DNA of 64,000 bases from Novosphingobium aureum (GTDB lineage Bacteria; Pseudomonadota; Alphaproteobacteria; Sphingomonadales; Sphingomonadaceae): contig NZ_JADZGI010000001.1 of assembly GCF_015865035.1 (NCBI RefSeq), positions 2,790,001-2,854,000 of the forward strand, read 5' to 3'. The notes under the pieces were generated by a model. The model ran no database searches, was not told the DNA's origin, and was given only the letters and a program-made list of their open reading frames with translations. A program made the position numbers and the translations under genes. Below, in pieces: positions 26,136 through 34,888 of this stretch; position 1 is the first letter of the stretch; every line of letters starts with the position of its first letter.

Positions 26136-28219
26136 GGCTTACCTCCGGAAGGGGATGAAATGCCCGCGAATGGCGGAGCATCGGCGAAAAGGGTGCGGCG
26201 AAGCGTGATGAGCGGGAGTGCGGCACGCCTGCGGACGTTTTCCTGCGGATCGCCCCTGAAGCGATCCAGCGCCTCATCTATGCGTCCGAGCAGGTCGGGC
26301 GCCTCGGGCAGGGGCTGGTCCGGGCGCAGGCTGCGATAGTAGCGCCCCATGCCGACCAGCACCTGGGTGACCGGCTCCTGCCGTTCGCGGTCGAGATCGC
26401 TGCGAAGATTGCGCAGCTCCCCGATGGCGACACCGGCGCGCAGGTCGCGCAGGATATCGTAGAGTGGCTCGCCCTGCGAACGGCCCGCCGCCTTGAGCCG
26501 CGGTCCAAGCTGTGCCTGGCGATCGAGCATCCGCGAAATCCAGCCTTGCACGTCGGGCTTGCTCCAGCGGTTGCTGCGCTCGGCAAGGTTGTTCCAGCCA
26601 GCGGTCAGGTTGCGCCTGATCGCATGCTTCACCCCGGCGGTCTGGATGATGCGGATCATCCCGGCAGCGAAGAAAATCGCGCAGAAGGTCGCGATCTGCG
26701 AGTTGAGGAAAGTGGCGAAGGTCGCTGGCACACCGGGCCCGAGATCGGCACCATACTGTTCGGAGATGATGAAAGGGCTCCCCAGGCCGAGCATCGTGGG
26801 CAGTGCGAATCCCATCGTGCGTGGATTGGCCATGAGCGCCCCGAGCACGAGGAGAGCCGGCGCAAGCGCGACCGCCATCTCCGGGAACCCGTCGAGCATC
26901 GGCAGAATTGCGAAGCCATAGGTTCCCGCGATGAGCACCGAGAGGACCGTTCCCTTGAAGAAGCCCACGACGGGCGGGATCGAATTGTCCATCGCGCCGA
27001 AAAGCGCGGGAAAAACCGAAGCCAGCATCAGGAAGGTGCCACCATCGCTCCAGCCGCTATAGTGCCAGATCAGCGAGCCGACGACGACCGTCAGCATCGC
27101 CCCCGCCGCAGCGCGGGCAGCCCCCGTATAGTCGCGATTGAGCCGGCGTTCGCCCACCGCCGCGAGCAGATCGGGCACGCGCGGCGAAACCGGGCGGGTG
27201 CTGGGAGCGACGTATTGTGCCTTGAGAACACGGCAGTTGAGATGTGCACTGACGAGATTGCCCAGCCGGGCGATCAAGCTCATCTCGATCAGCTCGAGCC
27301 AATCGCTGTCGCCACGAATTGCAGGTTCGAGCGCTTCGCAGCGCCGGATCAGCGCTTCGCCCGACTTCTCGATCGACACGAGATCGTCGCTCAACGCATC
27401 GATCCAGGCGCGAATATCGGCAATGAGCGTCTCGGTCGGCTCTGAGATGGCTCCGTTCTCGCGCAAGGTGGCGATACGATCGGCGACTGCTGCGCCCAGC
27501 GGCATGAGTTCGGCAAGGTTGCCCTCCAGCGCACGTACCACCTTCACGCGCGGCGCGGTCTGCGTGGTCTCGAACGGGAGGTGAACCGACTGCTGGTGCA
27601 GTTCGGTGATATCGAGCGCAAGACGGCGGCGCTCGATATCGATGTTCGGGTCGGGCTCCAGATCGAGCGTATCGCGACTCCAGGCCTCGGCATCCTTGAG
27701 GATCGCACCGATCCTGCCCGCCAGCGCGCGCGAGACGGATGCAGGCAGGACAACGCCGTGGATCAGTGCCGAACAGATGATCCCGATCGCGATCTCCTGC
27801 GCTCGCAGGGTGGCGACGTCGAAAATGTGCTGGGGCGCGTCGACAATCGGCCACACGATCAGCCCTGCGGTATAGCCCGAGAGCACGAACATATACGAAG
27901 TGGGCTTGCGATCGAGCAGCGAGAGGAACACGCAAATCCCCAGCCAGCACGTCATCGCCGTGACCAGCATCACCGGACTGTGTGCCAGTGGCGGCACCAC
28001 CAGGATCGAGAAGCAGGCGCCCACGAACGACCCGATCAGGCGGAACAGTGCGCGCGAGACAACCGCACCTGCAAAGGGGCCCGACACGATATACGCGGTC
28101 AGGAACGCCCAATAGGGCCGCTCGAGCCCGATCGAGAAGGCGATGAAGGTCGCCAGCATGGCCGCGATGTAGCACTTGAGGCTGAAGACCGCGGTACTGA
28201 TGCCCCAACGGTCGGTCAT
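26132..28219 (-). CDS. FUSC/AaeB-family inner-membrane exporter
   Basis: Proton-driven efflux subunit of the fusaric acid/aromatic acid type; 695 residues from ATG 28219, which overlaps the marR stop by four bases. Two halves each have a block of membrane helices (residues ~15-170 and ~385-520) followed by a cytoplasmic helical region. RPYWAFLTAYIVSGPFAGAV near 30 is a typical first-half signature. With HlyD, DUF1656 and NodT partners it forms a complete tripartite pump; likely substrates are hydroxylated aromatic acids, fusaric acid or similar weak acids. Confidence 0.88.
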   Translation of the reverse strand: MTDRWGISTAVFSLKCYIAAMLATFIAFSIGLERPYWAFLTAYIVSGPFAGAVVSRALFRLIGSFVGACFSILVVPPLAHSPVMLVTAMTCWLGICVFLSLLDRKPTSYMFVLSGYTAGLIVWPIVDAPQHIFDVATLRAQEIAIGIICSALIHGVVLPASVSRALAGRIGAILKDAEAWSRDTLDLEPDPNIDIERRRLALDITELHQQSVHLPFETTQTAPRVKVVRALEGNLAELMPLGAAVADRIATLRENGAISEPTETLIADIRAWIDALSDDLVSIEKSGEALIRRCEALEPAIRGDSDWLELIEMSLIARLGNLVSAHLNCRVLKAQYVAPSTRPVSPRVPDLLAAVGERRLNRDYTGAARAAAGAMLTVVVGSLIWHYSGWSDGGTFLMLASVFPALFGAMDNSIPPVVGFFKGTVLSVLIAGTYGFAILPMLDGFPEMAVALAPALLVLGALMANPRTMGFALPTMLGLGSPFIISEQYGADLGPGVPATFATFLNSQIATFCAIFFAAGMIRIIQTAGVKHAIRRNLTAGWNNLAERSNRWSKPDVQGWISRMLDRQAQLGPRLKAAGRSQGEPLYDILRDLRAGVAIGELRNLRSDLDRERQEPVTQVLVGMGRYYRSLRPDQPLPEAPDLLGRIDEALDRFRGDPQENVRRRAALPLITLRRTLFADAPPFAGISSPSGGKP

Positions 28220-28668
28220 GGCCGCCCCCGCCATTCCCCGACACGGCGCGCCACGAGATCGAGCACCGCGACCGTGGTGTCGAGATCTTCGGACGAGATG
28301 CCGTCGAGCAGTTGCCCGCGCAGGCTGCGCAGGCGGTCGTCGATGCTGCGCGCGAGGACAGCGCCCTGCTCGGTAAGGTGCAGGCACTTGGCGCGCGCGT
28401 CTTCGGGATCGGGTTCGCGCGCGACGAGCCCCGAGCGTTCGAGCTGCTGCAAGGTGCGCACCAGCGAGGCCTCGGCAATGCCGATCTCGCGCGCGAGATC
28501 GGACTGCCGGGTGCCCGGTCCCATCCGCTCGAGATGGAGCAATGCGTACCCGGTCGAGTTCGAGATATCGAGCGAGGCCAGCACGCGGTCCGCCAGCTGG
28601 CGCCAGCTACGCGCCAGGGTAATCACACGCGCCGGGAGCGCGCCTTGTAGTCCATCACGATTCGGCAT
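28216..28668 (-). CDS. MarR-family regulator of the efflux operon
   Basis: 150 residues with the MarR winged helix: YALLHLERMGPGTRQSDLARE near 42, ASLVRTLQQLERSGLVAREPDPEDARAK near 67, then the wing and the C-terminal dimer helices. The ligand is probably one of the aromatic acids exported by the pump. The ATG at 28668 has no ribosome site and sits right after the predicted -10 box, suggesting a leaderless message; a GTG 14 codons later is the alternative. Stop overlaps the FUSC start (ATGA). Confidence 0.88.
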   Translation of the reverse strand: MPNRDGLQGALPARVITLARSWRQLADRVLASLDISNSTGYALLHLERMGPGTRQSDLAREIGIAEASLVRTLQQLERSGLVAREPDPEDARAKCLHLTEQGAVLARSIDDRLRSLRGQLLDGISSEDLDTTVAVLDLVARRVGEWRGRP

Positions 28669-28675
28669 GAGCGCT

Positions 28676-28704
28676 TAGTTAGGAACCTAAGTATATTCTG
28701 ACAA
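28676..28704 (-). promoter_or_regulatory. Promoter of the MarR-efflux operon with embedded operator
   Basis: On the minus strand, TTGTCA (28704-28699) is followed by 17 bases and TAACTA (28681-28676), a good sigma-70 layout. The spacer and -10 contain TTAGG-TT-CCTAA (28690-28679), a perfect 5-bp-arm palindrome of the kind MarR proteins bind, so repression by occlusion is expected. The -10 ends eight bases before the marR ATG. Confidence 0.6.
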
Positions 28705-28898
28705 GTTGCGTAACGTGCAATTTACGAGCCAGCAATGTCGCTGAATGCAATCGACTGCACTCGCGACATATCCGTTCCGAGCGCGCGCCCGAATGGCAGT
28801 TTTGAAGCTATCGTGACCGGGCTGCCCGAATATCAATTGCGCGGCTTGGGACGCAACAATCTTCGATACTCTGGCACAGCCAAGGCCGCCCCCGCCAC

Positions 28899-29543
28899 TC
28901 AAGGCAGGATTTCTATCCGGGTTCCATCGCTGACGCTGGCCCACAGCAGATCCATCTGCGCATTGGACAAGGCTATGCAGCCGTCGGTCCAGTCACCCGC
29001 CACGCGCCCCTCGACGAGGCCATTGGGCTGACCGTGGATCATGATCATACCGCCCGCCGATCGACCGCGCGCAGCAGCATAGGCCCGGTCGCGCATATCG
29101 GGATAGGAGATGTGCAGGCTGAGGTAGTAGCGCGAGCGCGGGTTGGCCCAGTCGATCGTGTAGCGCCCCTCGGGAGTGCGCTCATCGCCTTCGAAACGCT
29201 TGGCCCCGCGCGGCGCGTCACCCAACTGGATATCGGCGATGGCATGGACGAGTTGTCCTGCACTCCACAGTTCGAGCCGCCGCCGTGCCTTGTGGATACG
29301 CACCAGGTCGGTTGCAATCGGACGGGGCGAGGCGCCCTTCCCTGCGACAGCGGCACGGACTGGGGCTGGCGCGGACATGCCTGCCACACCCTGCTCGCGC
29401 CAGGTGACGGCCGGATCGTTATCGATTTCTTCGTAGGCGATCCGGCTCGCAGGTTCCGGCGCAGCGATCGCCGGCATCGACACAATGCCGAGGCCGGCAA
29501 GCAGGGCTGCGAAAAGCGGGGCAGGCCATGGCTTGCCCCGCAT
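28899..29543 (-). CDS. L,D-transpeptidase (YkuD domain), exported
   Basis: Cross-links or edits peptidoglycan in the periplasm; 214 residues from ATG 29543, chosen because it starts a signal peptide (PAPLFAALLAGLGIVSMPAIA). The YkuD domain spans about 85-213 with RYYLSLHISYP near 140, the catalytic His in MIMIHGQPNG (~170) and the Cys in GDWTDGCIALSN (~190), where Thr replaces the more usual Ser. It follows purA by five bases on the same strand. Confidence 0.88.
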   Translation of the reverse strand: MRGKPWPAPLFAALLAGLGIVSMPAIAAPEPASRIAYEEIDNDPAVTWREQGVAGMSAPAPVRAAVAGKGASPRPIATDLVRIHKARRRLELWSAGQLVHAIADIQLGDAPRGAKRFEGDERTPEGRYTIDWANPRSRYYLSLHISYPDMRDRAYAAARGRSAGGMIMIHGQPNGLVEGRVAGDWTDGCIALSNAQMDLLWASVSDGTRIEILP

Positions 29544-29548
29544 CGCGA

Positions 29549-30838
29549 TCAGTCCGCGAAAGGATCGCGCACGAGGATGGTGTCCTCGCGCTCTGGGCTG
29601 GTCGAGACCAGCGCAACCGGGGTCTCGATCAGTTCCTGCACGCGCTGGATGTACTTGATCGCCTGCGCAGGCAGGTCCGCCCACGAGCGCGCGCCTGCGG
29701 TGGTACCCTGCCAGCCGTCCATTTCCTCGTAGATCGGCTCGACACCAGCCTGGTCGGCGGCATGGCTCGGGAAATAGTCGAGCACCTTGCCATTGAGGCG
29801 ATAGCCGGTGCAGATCTTCACCTTCTCGAAGCCGTCGAGCACATCGAGCTTGGTCAGTGCGATACCGGTCACGCCCGAGATGGCGCAGGACTGGCGGGTC
29901 AGCACGGCATCGAACCAGCCGCAGCGACGCTTGCGCCCGGTAACCGTGCCGAATTCATGGCCGCGTTCGCCGAGGCGCTGGCCGGTCTCGTCCTCGAGCT
30001 CGGTCGGGAATGGACCCGAGCCGACACGCGTGGTGTAGGCCTTGACGATGCCGAGCACGAAACCGGTCGCCGAGGGACCGAGACCCGACCCACTCGCAGC
30101 GGTGCCCGAGACGGTGTTCGAGCTGGTGACGAAGGGATAGGTGCCGTGGTCGACGTCGAGCAGCACGCCCTGCGCGCCCTCGAAGAGGATGCGCGCGCCC
30201 GCTTTCTTGACCTTGTTGAGACGGCGCCAGGTGGGCCCTGCGAACTGGAGCACGAAGGGCGCGATCTCGCGCAGTTCGTTCAGCAGCGCCTCGCGGTCAA
30301 TCGGCTCCTGACCGAAGCCCGCACGCAGCGCGTCGTGGTGCGCGCACAGGCGGTCGAGCTGCGGCTCGAGGGCGTCGAGGTGGGCAAGGTCGCAGACGCG
30401 GATCGCGCGGCGGCCGACCTTGTCCTCGTATGCCGGGCCGATGCCGCGACCGGTGGTGCCGATCTTGCCTGCGCCAGCGGCCGCCTCGCGAAGGCCGTCG
30501 AGCTCGCGGTGGACCGGCAGGATCAACGGGCAGTTGTCGGCAATGGCAAAGTTGTCGGCGTTAATCTCCACGCCCTGTCCGCGCAGCTTCTCGACTTCGG
30601 ACTTGAGGTGCCAGGGATCGAGCACGACGCCGTTGCCGATGATCGACAGCGTGCCGGTGACGATGCCCGAAGGCAGCAGCGAGAGCTTGTAGACCTGTTC
30701 GCCCACGACGAGCGTATGGCCCGCGTTGTGACCGCCCTGGAAGCGGACGACGGCATCGGCGCGGCTGGCGAGCCAGTCGACGATCTTGCCCTTGCCCTCA
30801 TCGCCCCACTGGGCGCCGATCACGGTTACGTTGGCCAC
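29549..30838 (-). CDS. purA: Adenylosuccinate synthetase
   Basis: Condenses IMP and aspartate with GTP to adenylosuccinate, first committed step of AMP synthesis. 429 residues, family length. N-terminal VIGAQWGDEGKGKIVDWLA (P-loop-like GDEGKGK), FQGGHNAGHT near 33, TTGRGIGPAYEDKVGR near 128, EGAQGVLLDVDHGTYPFVT near 220 and the C-terminal GWQGTTAGARSW. It lies downstream of hisZ on the same strand. Confidence 0.97.
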   Translation of the reverse strand: MANVTVIGAQWGDEGKGKIVDWLASRADAVVRFQGGHNAGHTLVVGEQVYKLSLLPSGIVTGTLSIIGNGVVLDPWHLKSEVEKLRGQGVEINADNFAIADNCPLILPVHRELDGLREAAAGAGKIGTTGRGIGPAYEDKVGRRAIRVCDLAHLDALEPQLDRLCAHHDALRAGFGQEPIDREALLNELREIAPFVLQFAGPTWRRLNKVKKAGARILFEGAQGVLLDVDHGTYPFVTSSNTVSGTAASGSGLGPSATGFVLGIVKAYTTRVGSGPFPTELEDETGQRLGERGHEFGTVTGRKRRCGWFDAVLTRQSCAISGVTGIALTKLDVLDGFEKVKICTGYRLNGKVLDYFPSHAADQAGVEPIYEEMDGWQGTTAGARSWADLPAQAIKYIQRVQELIETPVALVSTSPEREDTILVRDPFAD

Positions 30839-30873
30839 GGATACACTCCTCCACCTGCCAGGTGATCCAGAAA

Positions 30874-30916
30874 CGCCCTTCGACAGGACTCGGCGTAGCG
30901 GATGGAGCGAAGGGCG
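30874..30916. repeat. REP-like imperfect hairpin upstream of purA
   Basis: CGCCCTTCG (30874-30882) and CGAAGGGCG (30908-30916) form a 9-bp stem. The right flank of the left arm (CCCTTCGACAGG) matches the common proteobacterial intergenic repeat core. It lies in the 160-base hisZ-purA gap; could be a dispersed repeat or a processing stem. Confidence 0.4.
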
Positions 30917-30999
30917 CGCAAGTACGCGCCCGGATGTGCGGTGCGCGCCCTAACGCAAAGCGCGCCCGAGTCAACCCCGGCAGGACGGACGGCGACGCC

Positions 31000-32124
31000 T
31001 CAGAGCGCGACCGCCTCACCCCCTTCGAGCCGGTGCGAGCATCCCAGCGCGACCGGGTCGTCCGCATCCGAGAGGGCCGCGACCGTCGACCAGCCGATCG
31101 CCCGCTGGCGCGCAGCGATGCCCGCATCGTGGCCGAGCGGCAGGAACAGCTTGCGGCGCTCGCCATCCTGCCCTGCGAGTACCTCGACCAGCGGATCGGG
31201 ATAGAGCGAGAAACCGGTCGCGGGTTCGGGATTGCGTCCGGTCTGGCCGAGAATCTGGTAGGTACCGCCGCGGCCCATGCTCGTGGTGATGCCATCTGCG
31301 AAGATGGTGAAGCCGAACCAGGACTGGTACTCGAAGCCATGACGCTCGGAGGGATCGAGCGTGATGCGCGCCTTGTCACCGACGCGCTCGGCGATCTCGC
31401 GCAGCCCCGCGATGCGGCTGGCGAGCACCCCCTGGGTGTCGAAGGCGGCGAGCTTCTCGATCGCGCTCGCGAAGGGACCGACAGCGTAGAGCAGCGGCAG
31501 GTAACCCTCGCCCCCTGCATCGACCAGACCTCCCGCATCCTTGGCATCGAGCATCTCGCGCACTGCCTCGATGCGCGAGGCGGGCAGCGGCAGCGCTTCG
31601 GCGCCGAGCGTGTCGACGAGGTCGGGCAAGGTGAAGTCGACCGAGATGCCGGTCGCACCGGCAGCCTTGAGCGCCTCAATGGCGAGCTCGACGATCTCGG
31701 CGGCAGCCGCGACGCTGTCGCTGCCGACCAGCTCCGCCCCGACCTGCAGGCGCTCACGCGTGGGATCGAGCCCGTCGCCCTTGATCAGCGCAACCGCGCC
31801 CGAATAGGACAGACGCAAGGGGCGTGGCGCATTGGCAAGGCCGGTCGCCGCGATGCGCGCGACTTGCGCGGTCATGTCCGAACGCAGCGCCAAGAGGCGC
31901 AGCGAGACGGGGTCGACGAAGCGGAACATACGCCGCACCTGCACCCCGGCCATGCGGCTGGCGAGCGACTTCTCGAACTCGAGGATCGGGGCCTCTACCC
32001 GGTCATAGCCATGGCTGGCGAACACGTCGTGCGCAACGCGGCGCACATGCTGTGCGGCCCAGGCCTGCTGCGGCAGGCGATCGCCCAGCCCCTCGGGCAA
32101 GAGATCGCGGTCGGTTTCGTGCAT
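31000..32124 (-). CDS. hisZ: ATP phosphoribosyltransferase regulatory subunit
   Basis: Histidyl-tRNA-synthetase-like partner needed by short-form HisG for histidine synthesis. 374 residues from ATG 32124, which has GGAAG four bases ahead; the ATG at 32136 is the other choice. Class II synthetase motifs: LLPEGLGDRLPQQA, VEAPILEFEKS near 45, RFVDPVSLRLLALRSDMTAQVARIA near 70 (motif 2), and GRGGTYQILGQTGRN near 290. It lacks the anticodon-binding domain, which separates it from HisS. hisG is not in the window. Confidence 0.92.
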   Translation of the reverse strand: MHETDRDLLPEGLGDRLPQQAWAAQHVRRVAHDVFASHGYDRVEAPILEFEKSLASRMAGVQVRRMFRFVDPVSLRLLALRSDMTAQVARIAATGLANAPRPLRLSYSGAVALIKGDGLDPTRERLQVGAELVGSDSVAAAAEIVELAIEALKAAGATGISVDFTLPDLVDTLGAEALPLPASRIEAVREMLDAKDAGGLVDAGGEGYLPLLYAVGPFASAIEKLAAFDTQGVLASRIAGLREIAERVGDKARITLDPSERHGFEYQSWFGFTIFADGITTSMGRGGTYQILGQTGRNPEPATGFSLYPDPLVEVLAGQDGERRKLFLPLGHDAGIAARQRAIGWSTVAALSDADDPVALGCSHRLEGGEAVAL

Positions 32125-32209
32125 TTCGCTTCCCATCCTCGGTCGCGGCCCGGGCCCGGCAAAGCGCCGGGCGGCCTCGCGGCGAGCCTATAGGGCGAGA
32201 TCGACGGAT

Positions 32210-32977
32210 TCAGCAAGCCGCCTGCGCAATTCGCGGCGCGACCTGCGCTTCGGCCTGCTCCAGCAATGCGAAATCTGCCGCGTAAAACTCGCGGATGAAA
32301 CTCAGTTGATGCGCCTTGAGCGAAATGGCCGAGCGCCTGCCTGCATTGAGCCGGGGCACACATCCAAGCCCCTTGAGGCAAGGCAGACCGGCGATTGCCT
32401 CGATCTGCTGGTATGGCACGAGGTGATCCACGGCTATGCGCTGATCGCGGTCCGCGAGATACCAGCCTTGCGGTCGGAAGATATGGTCGACATCGAAGAT
32501 CGAACGCGCCGTCGCGACGTGCTCGATCGCGTCGTCGAGATCGCGGAACTTCATGTAGCGCGAGCGAAACGCGGACGAAACCGGCCGTTCCGGGTTGCCG
32601 CCGGTGCGCGCGAAATGGAAGGCAGAGAGGAACCGGTCGACCGGATCGCGCACGATGGCAAAGCTCGGCAAGTCGAGCAGATCAGGCGCAAGGCTGGCGT
32701 AATAGGTCACCGTGCGGTGCTTGACCTGCTGGCCATAGAGCGTGTGCGAAATCGAGGTTCCGGCATTCTTGGGCACATGCACGAAGAGGACGCCACGCGC
32801 ACGGACCGCATCGATCATGCGCCGCCGTTTGCCATCCGCATAAGTGGGAAGTCCGAGTCGACACATCCGCTCGGGAACGTCGCTTACGTAGCGCACCCCC
32901 ATGGCGGCACTCAGGGTCGCATTGAGCGCAGACTTGCCTCTGCGCAGGCCAGTTTCGATAGGTCCTAAGATTGTCAT
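32210..32977 (-). CDS. Sulfotransferase family protein
   Basis: 255 residues. PAPS-binding motifs are visible: VLFVHVPKNAGTSI near 65 (5' phosphosulfate loop) and SFAIVRDPVDRFLSAFHFAR near 105 (3' phosphate loop), as in the sulfotransferase family 2 and heparan-type enzymes. The acceptor is unknown; bacterial members sulfate exopolysaccharides, lipids or small signals. It lies alone between hisZ and serA on the minus strand. No PAPS synthesis genes are near. Confidence 0.8.
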   Translation of the reverse strand: MTILGPIETGLRRGKSALNATLSAAMGVRYVSDVPERMCRLGLPTYADGKRRRMIDAVRARGVLFVHVPKNAGTSISHTLYGQQVKHRTVTYYASLAPDLLDLPSFAIVRDPVDRFLSAFHFARTGGNPERPVSSAFRSRYMKFRDLDDAIEHVATARSIFDVDHIFRPQGWYLADRDQRIAVDHLVPYQQIEAIAGLPCLKGLGCVPRLNAGRRSAISLKAHQLSFIREFYAADFALLEQAEAQVAPRIAQAAC

Positions 32978-33099
32978 GCACCCATTGTTGCGGTCCGGGT
33001 GTCACACAGTGTTGTCAGGACATTGCAACAAGATTGCGGCCAGCGACATTGCTCCATCGCTGGCTGGAGACTGGCCGCGTGGGCTCCGGAACGGAATCG

Positions 33100-33130
33100 A
33101 AAAGGGGCCACGCCCAAGGCGTGACCCCTT
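33100..33130 (-). terminator. Rho-independent terminator after serA
   Basis: AAGGGGCCACGCC (33102-33114) pairs with GGCGTGACCCCTT (33118-33130) with one mismatch around a three-base loop. On the minus strand the stem ends in a TTTT run. It lies about 50 bases beyond the serA stop. Confidence 0.75.
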
Positions 33131-33178
33131 CCGTTGGGAGACTGGCGACGCCGGATCGGCACCGGTCAGGACATTTTG

Positions 33179-34765
33179 TCAGGCGAAGGTCAGCGCCTTG
33201 ACCAGCTTCACGCCGGGCAGTTCGTTGGCGGCCTTGAGCACTTCGTCGTTCACTGCGGAGTCGACCGAGAGCAGCAGGATTGCTTCGCCACCGGCCTCGC
33301 GGCGTCCCAGGTTGAAGGTGCCGATGTTGATGCCGTTCTCGCCCAGCAAGGTACCGATGCGGCCGATGAAGCCGGGGGCGTCCTCGTTGACGATGTACAT
33401 CATGTGCCCGGTCAGTTCGGCCTCGACCTTGATGCCGAACAGCTCGATCAGGCGCGGATCGGCGTTGTTGAACAGCGTGCCGGCAACCGAACGCTCGCCC
33501 GCTTCGGTCTTGACCGAGACGCGGATCAGCGTGTGGTAGTTGCCCTCGCGCTCGGTCTTGACCTCGCGCACTTCCAGACCGCGCTCCTTGGCGAGGTAGG
33601 GGGCATTCACCATGTTCACCGAGTCCGACTGGACGCGCAGGAAACCGGAGAGCACAGCGGCGACCATCGGCTTCATGTTGAGCTCGGCAGCAGCGCCCTC
33701 GGTGTGGATCGAGATCCGCGGAACCGAATCGCGGGTCAGCTGGCCGACGAGGCTGCCGAGCTGTTCGGCAAGCTTCATGTACGGCTTGAGCTTGGGCGCT
33801 TCCTCGGCCGAGAGGCTGGGCATGTTTAGCGCGTTGGTGACGCCGCCATTGACGAGGTAGTCAGCAAGCTGCTCGGCAACCTGCAGCGCAACGTTGACCT
33901 GCGCTTCGGTGGTCGATGCACCGAGGTGCGGGGTGCAGATGAAGTTGTCGCACTCGAACAGCGGCGATTCCTTGGCCGGCTCGGTCTGGAACACGTCGAG
34001 CGCGGCACCGGCGACGTGGCCGCTGTCGAGCATCTTCTTGAGCGCGTTCTCGTCGATCAGGCCGCCACGCGCACAGTTGACGATGCGCACGCCCTTCTTG
34101 GTCTTGGCGAGGTTGTCTTCAGAGAGGATGTTGCGGGTCTGTTCGGTCAGCGGCGTGTGCAGCGTGATGAAGTCGGCCTTGGCGAGCAGCGTATCGAGGT
34201 CGGCCTTTTCAACGCCCATTTCCACGGCGCGCTCAGGCGTCAGGAACGGATCGTAGGCGACCACCTTCATCTTGAGGCCGAGCGCACGGCTGGCGACGAT
34301 CGAGCCGATGTTGCCCGCGCCGATGAGGCCAAGCGTCTTGCCGGTGACTTCGACGCCCATAAAGGCGTTCTTCGGCCACTTGCCTTCCTTGGTCTGCGCG
34401 TTGGCTTCCGGGATCTGGCGAGCGAGCGCGAACATCATGGCGATGGCGTGCTCGGCGGTGGTGATCGAGTTGCCGAACGGAGTGTTCATGACGACGACGC
34501 CCTTGCCCGAGGCATAGGGGATGTCGACGTTGTCGACGCCGATGCCGGCGCGGCCGATGACCTTGAGGTTGGTCGCGGCGTCGAGGATTTCCTTGGTGAC
34601 CTTCGTCGAGGAACGGATGGCGAGGCCATCGTATTCGCCGATGCGTGCGATCAGCTGCTCGGGCGTTTCGCCGGTGATGACGTCCACATCGCAACCGCGC
34701 TCTTCGAAGATGCGCTTGGCGTTGGGGTCCATCTTGTCGGAAATGAGAACTTTGGGCTTGGTCAT
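33179..34765 (-). CDS. serA: D-3-phosphoglycerate dehydrogenase
   Basis: Oxidises 3-phosphoglycerate to 3-phosphohydroxypyruvate, first step of serine synthesis. 528 residues, the long form. Substrate and NAD domain: IGRAGIGVDNVD near 70, LGLIGAGNIGSIVASRA near 145, VNCARGGLIDENAL near 235, and the catalytic His in CTPHLGASTTEA near 283. Then the regulatory substrate-binding domain and a C-terminal ACT domain (VNEDAPGFIGRIGTLLGENG near 460), the usual site of serine feedback. serC lies 123 bases upstream on the same strand. Confidence 0.96.
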   Translation of the reverse strand: MTKPKVLISDKMDPNAKRIFEERGCDVDVITGETPEQLIARIGEYDGLAIRSSTKVTKEILDAATNLKVIGRAGIGVDNVDIPYASGKGVVVMNTPFGNSITTAEHAIAMMFALARQIPEANAQTKEGKWPKNAFMGVEVTGKTLGLIGAGNIGSIVASRALGLKMKVVAYDPFLTPERAVEMGVEKADLDTLLAKADFITLHTPLTEQTRNILSEDNLAKTKKGVRIVNCARGGLIDENALKKMLDSGHVAGAALDVFQTEPAKESPLFECDNFICTPHLGASTTEAQVNVALQVAEQLADYLVNGGVTNALNMPSLSAEEAPKLKPYMKLAEQLGSLVGQLTRDSVPRISIHTEGAAAELNMKPMVAAVLSGFLRVQSDSVNMVNAPYLAKERGLEVREVKTEREGNYHTLIRVSVKTEAGERSVAGTLFNNADPRLIELFGIKVEAELTGHMMYIVNEDAPGFIGRIGTLLGENGINIGTFNLGRREAGGEAILLLSVDSAVNDEVLKAANELPGVKLVKALTFA

Positions 34766-34772
34766 GTTTTCC

Positions 34773-34862
34773 TCGTCATTCCCGCGAAGGCGGGAATCCA
34801 GTCCTGCCTTCGCGTCTGTATGTGAGGTTGAAACTGGATCCCCGCCTTCGCGGGGATGACGA
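34773..34862. repeat. Inverted pair of REP elements between serC and serA
   Basis: A 30-base element at 34773-34802 with core CATTCCCGCGAAGGCGGGAA is repeated in inverted orientation at 34833-34862 (core ATCCCCGCCTTCGCGGGGAT), differing only at the T/C positions next to each hairpin. Each unit is itself a hairpin, and the pair can fold together. This is the common sphingomonad REP/BIME form, mobilised in trans by RAYT transposases. Confidence 0.85.
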
Positions 34863-34888
34863 ATCTAGTTGGTCGTCCGAGCGAATGC

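Noticed and set aside
28740..28898. Possible small gene between the MarR promoter and the transpeptidase gene
   Set aside because: Open frames on either strand lack ribosome sites and coding-like codon use; it is simply intergenic.
34773..34862. Possible CRISPR-like repeats
   Set aside because: Only two units in inverted orientation, each a hairpin, with no regular spacers or cas genes; a REP pair explains them.
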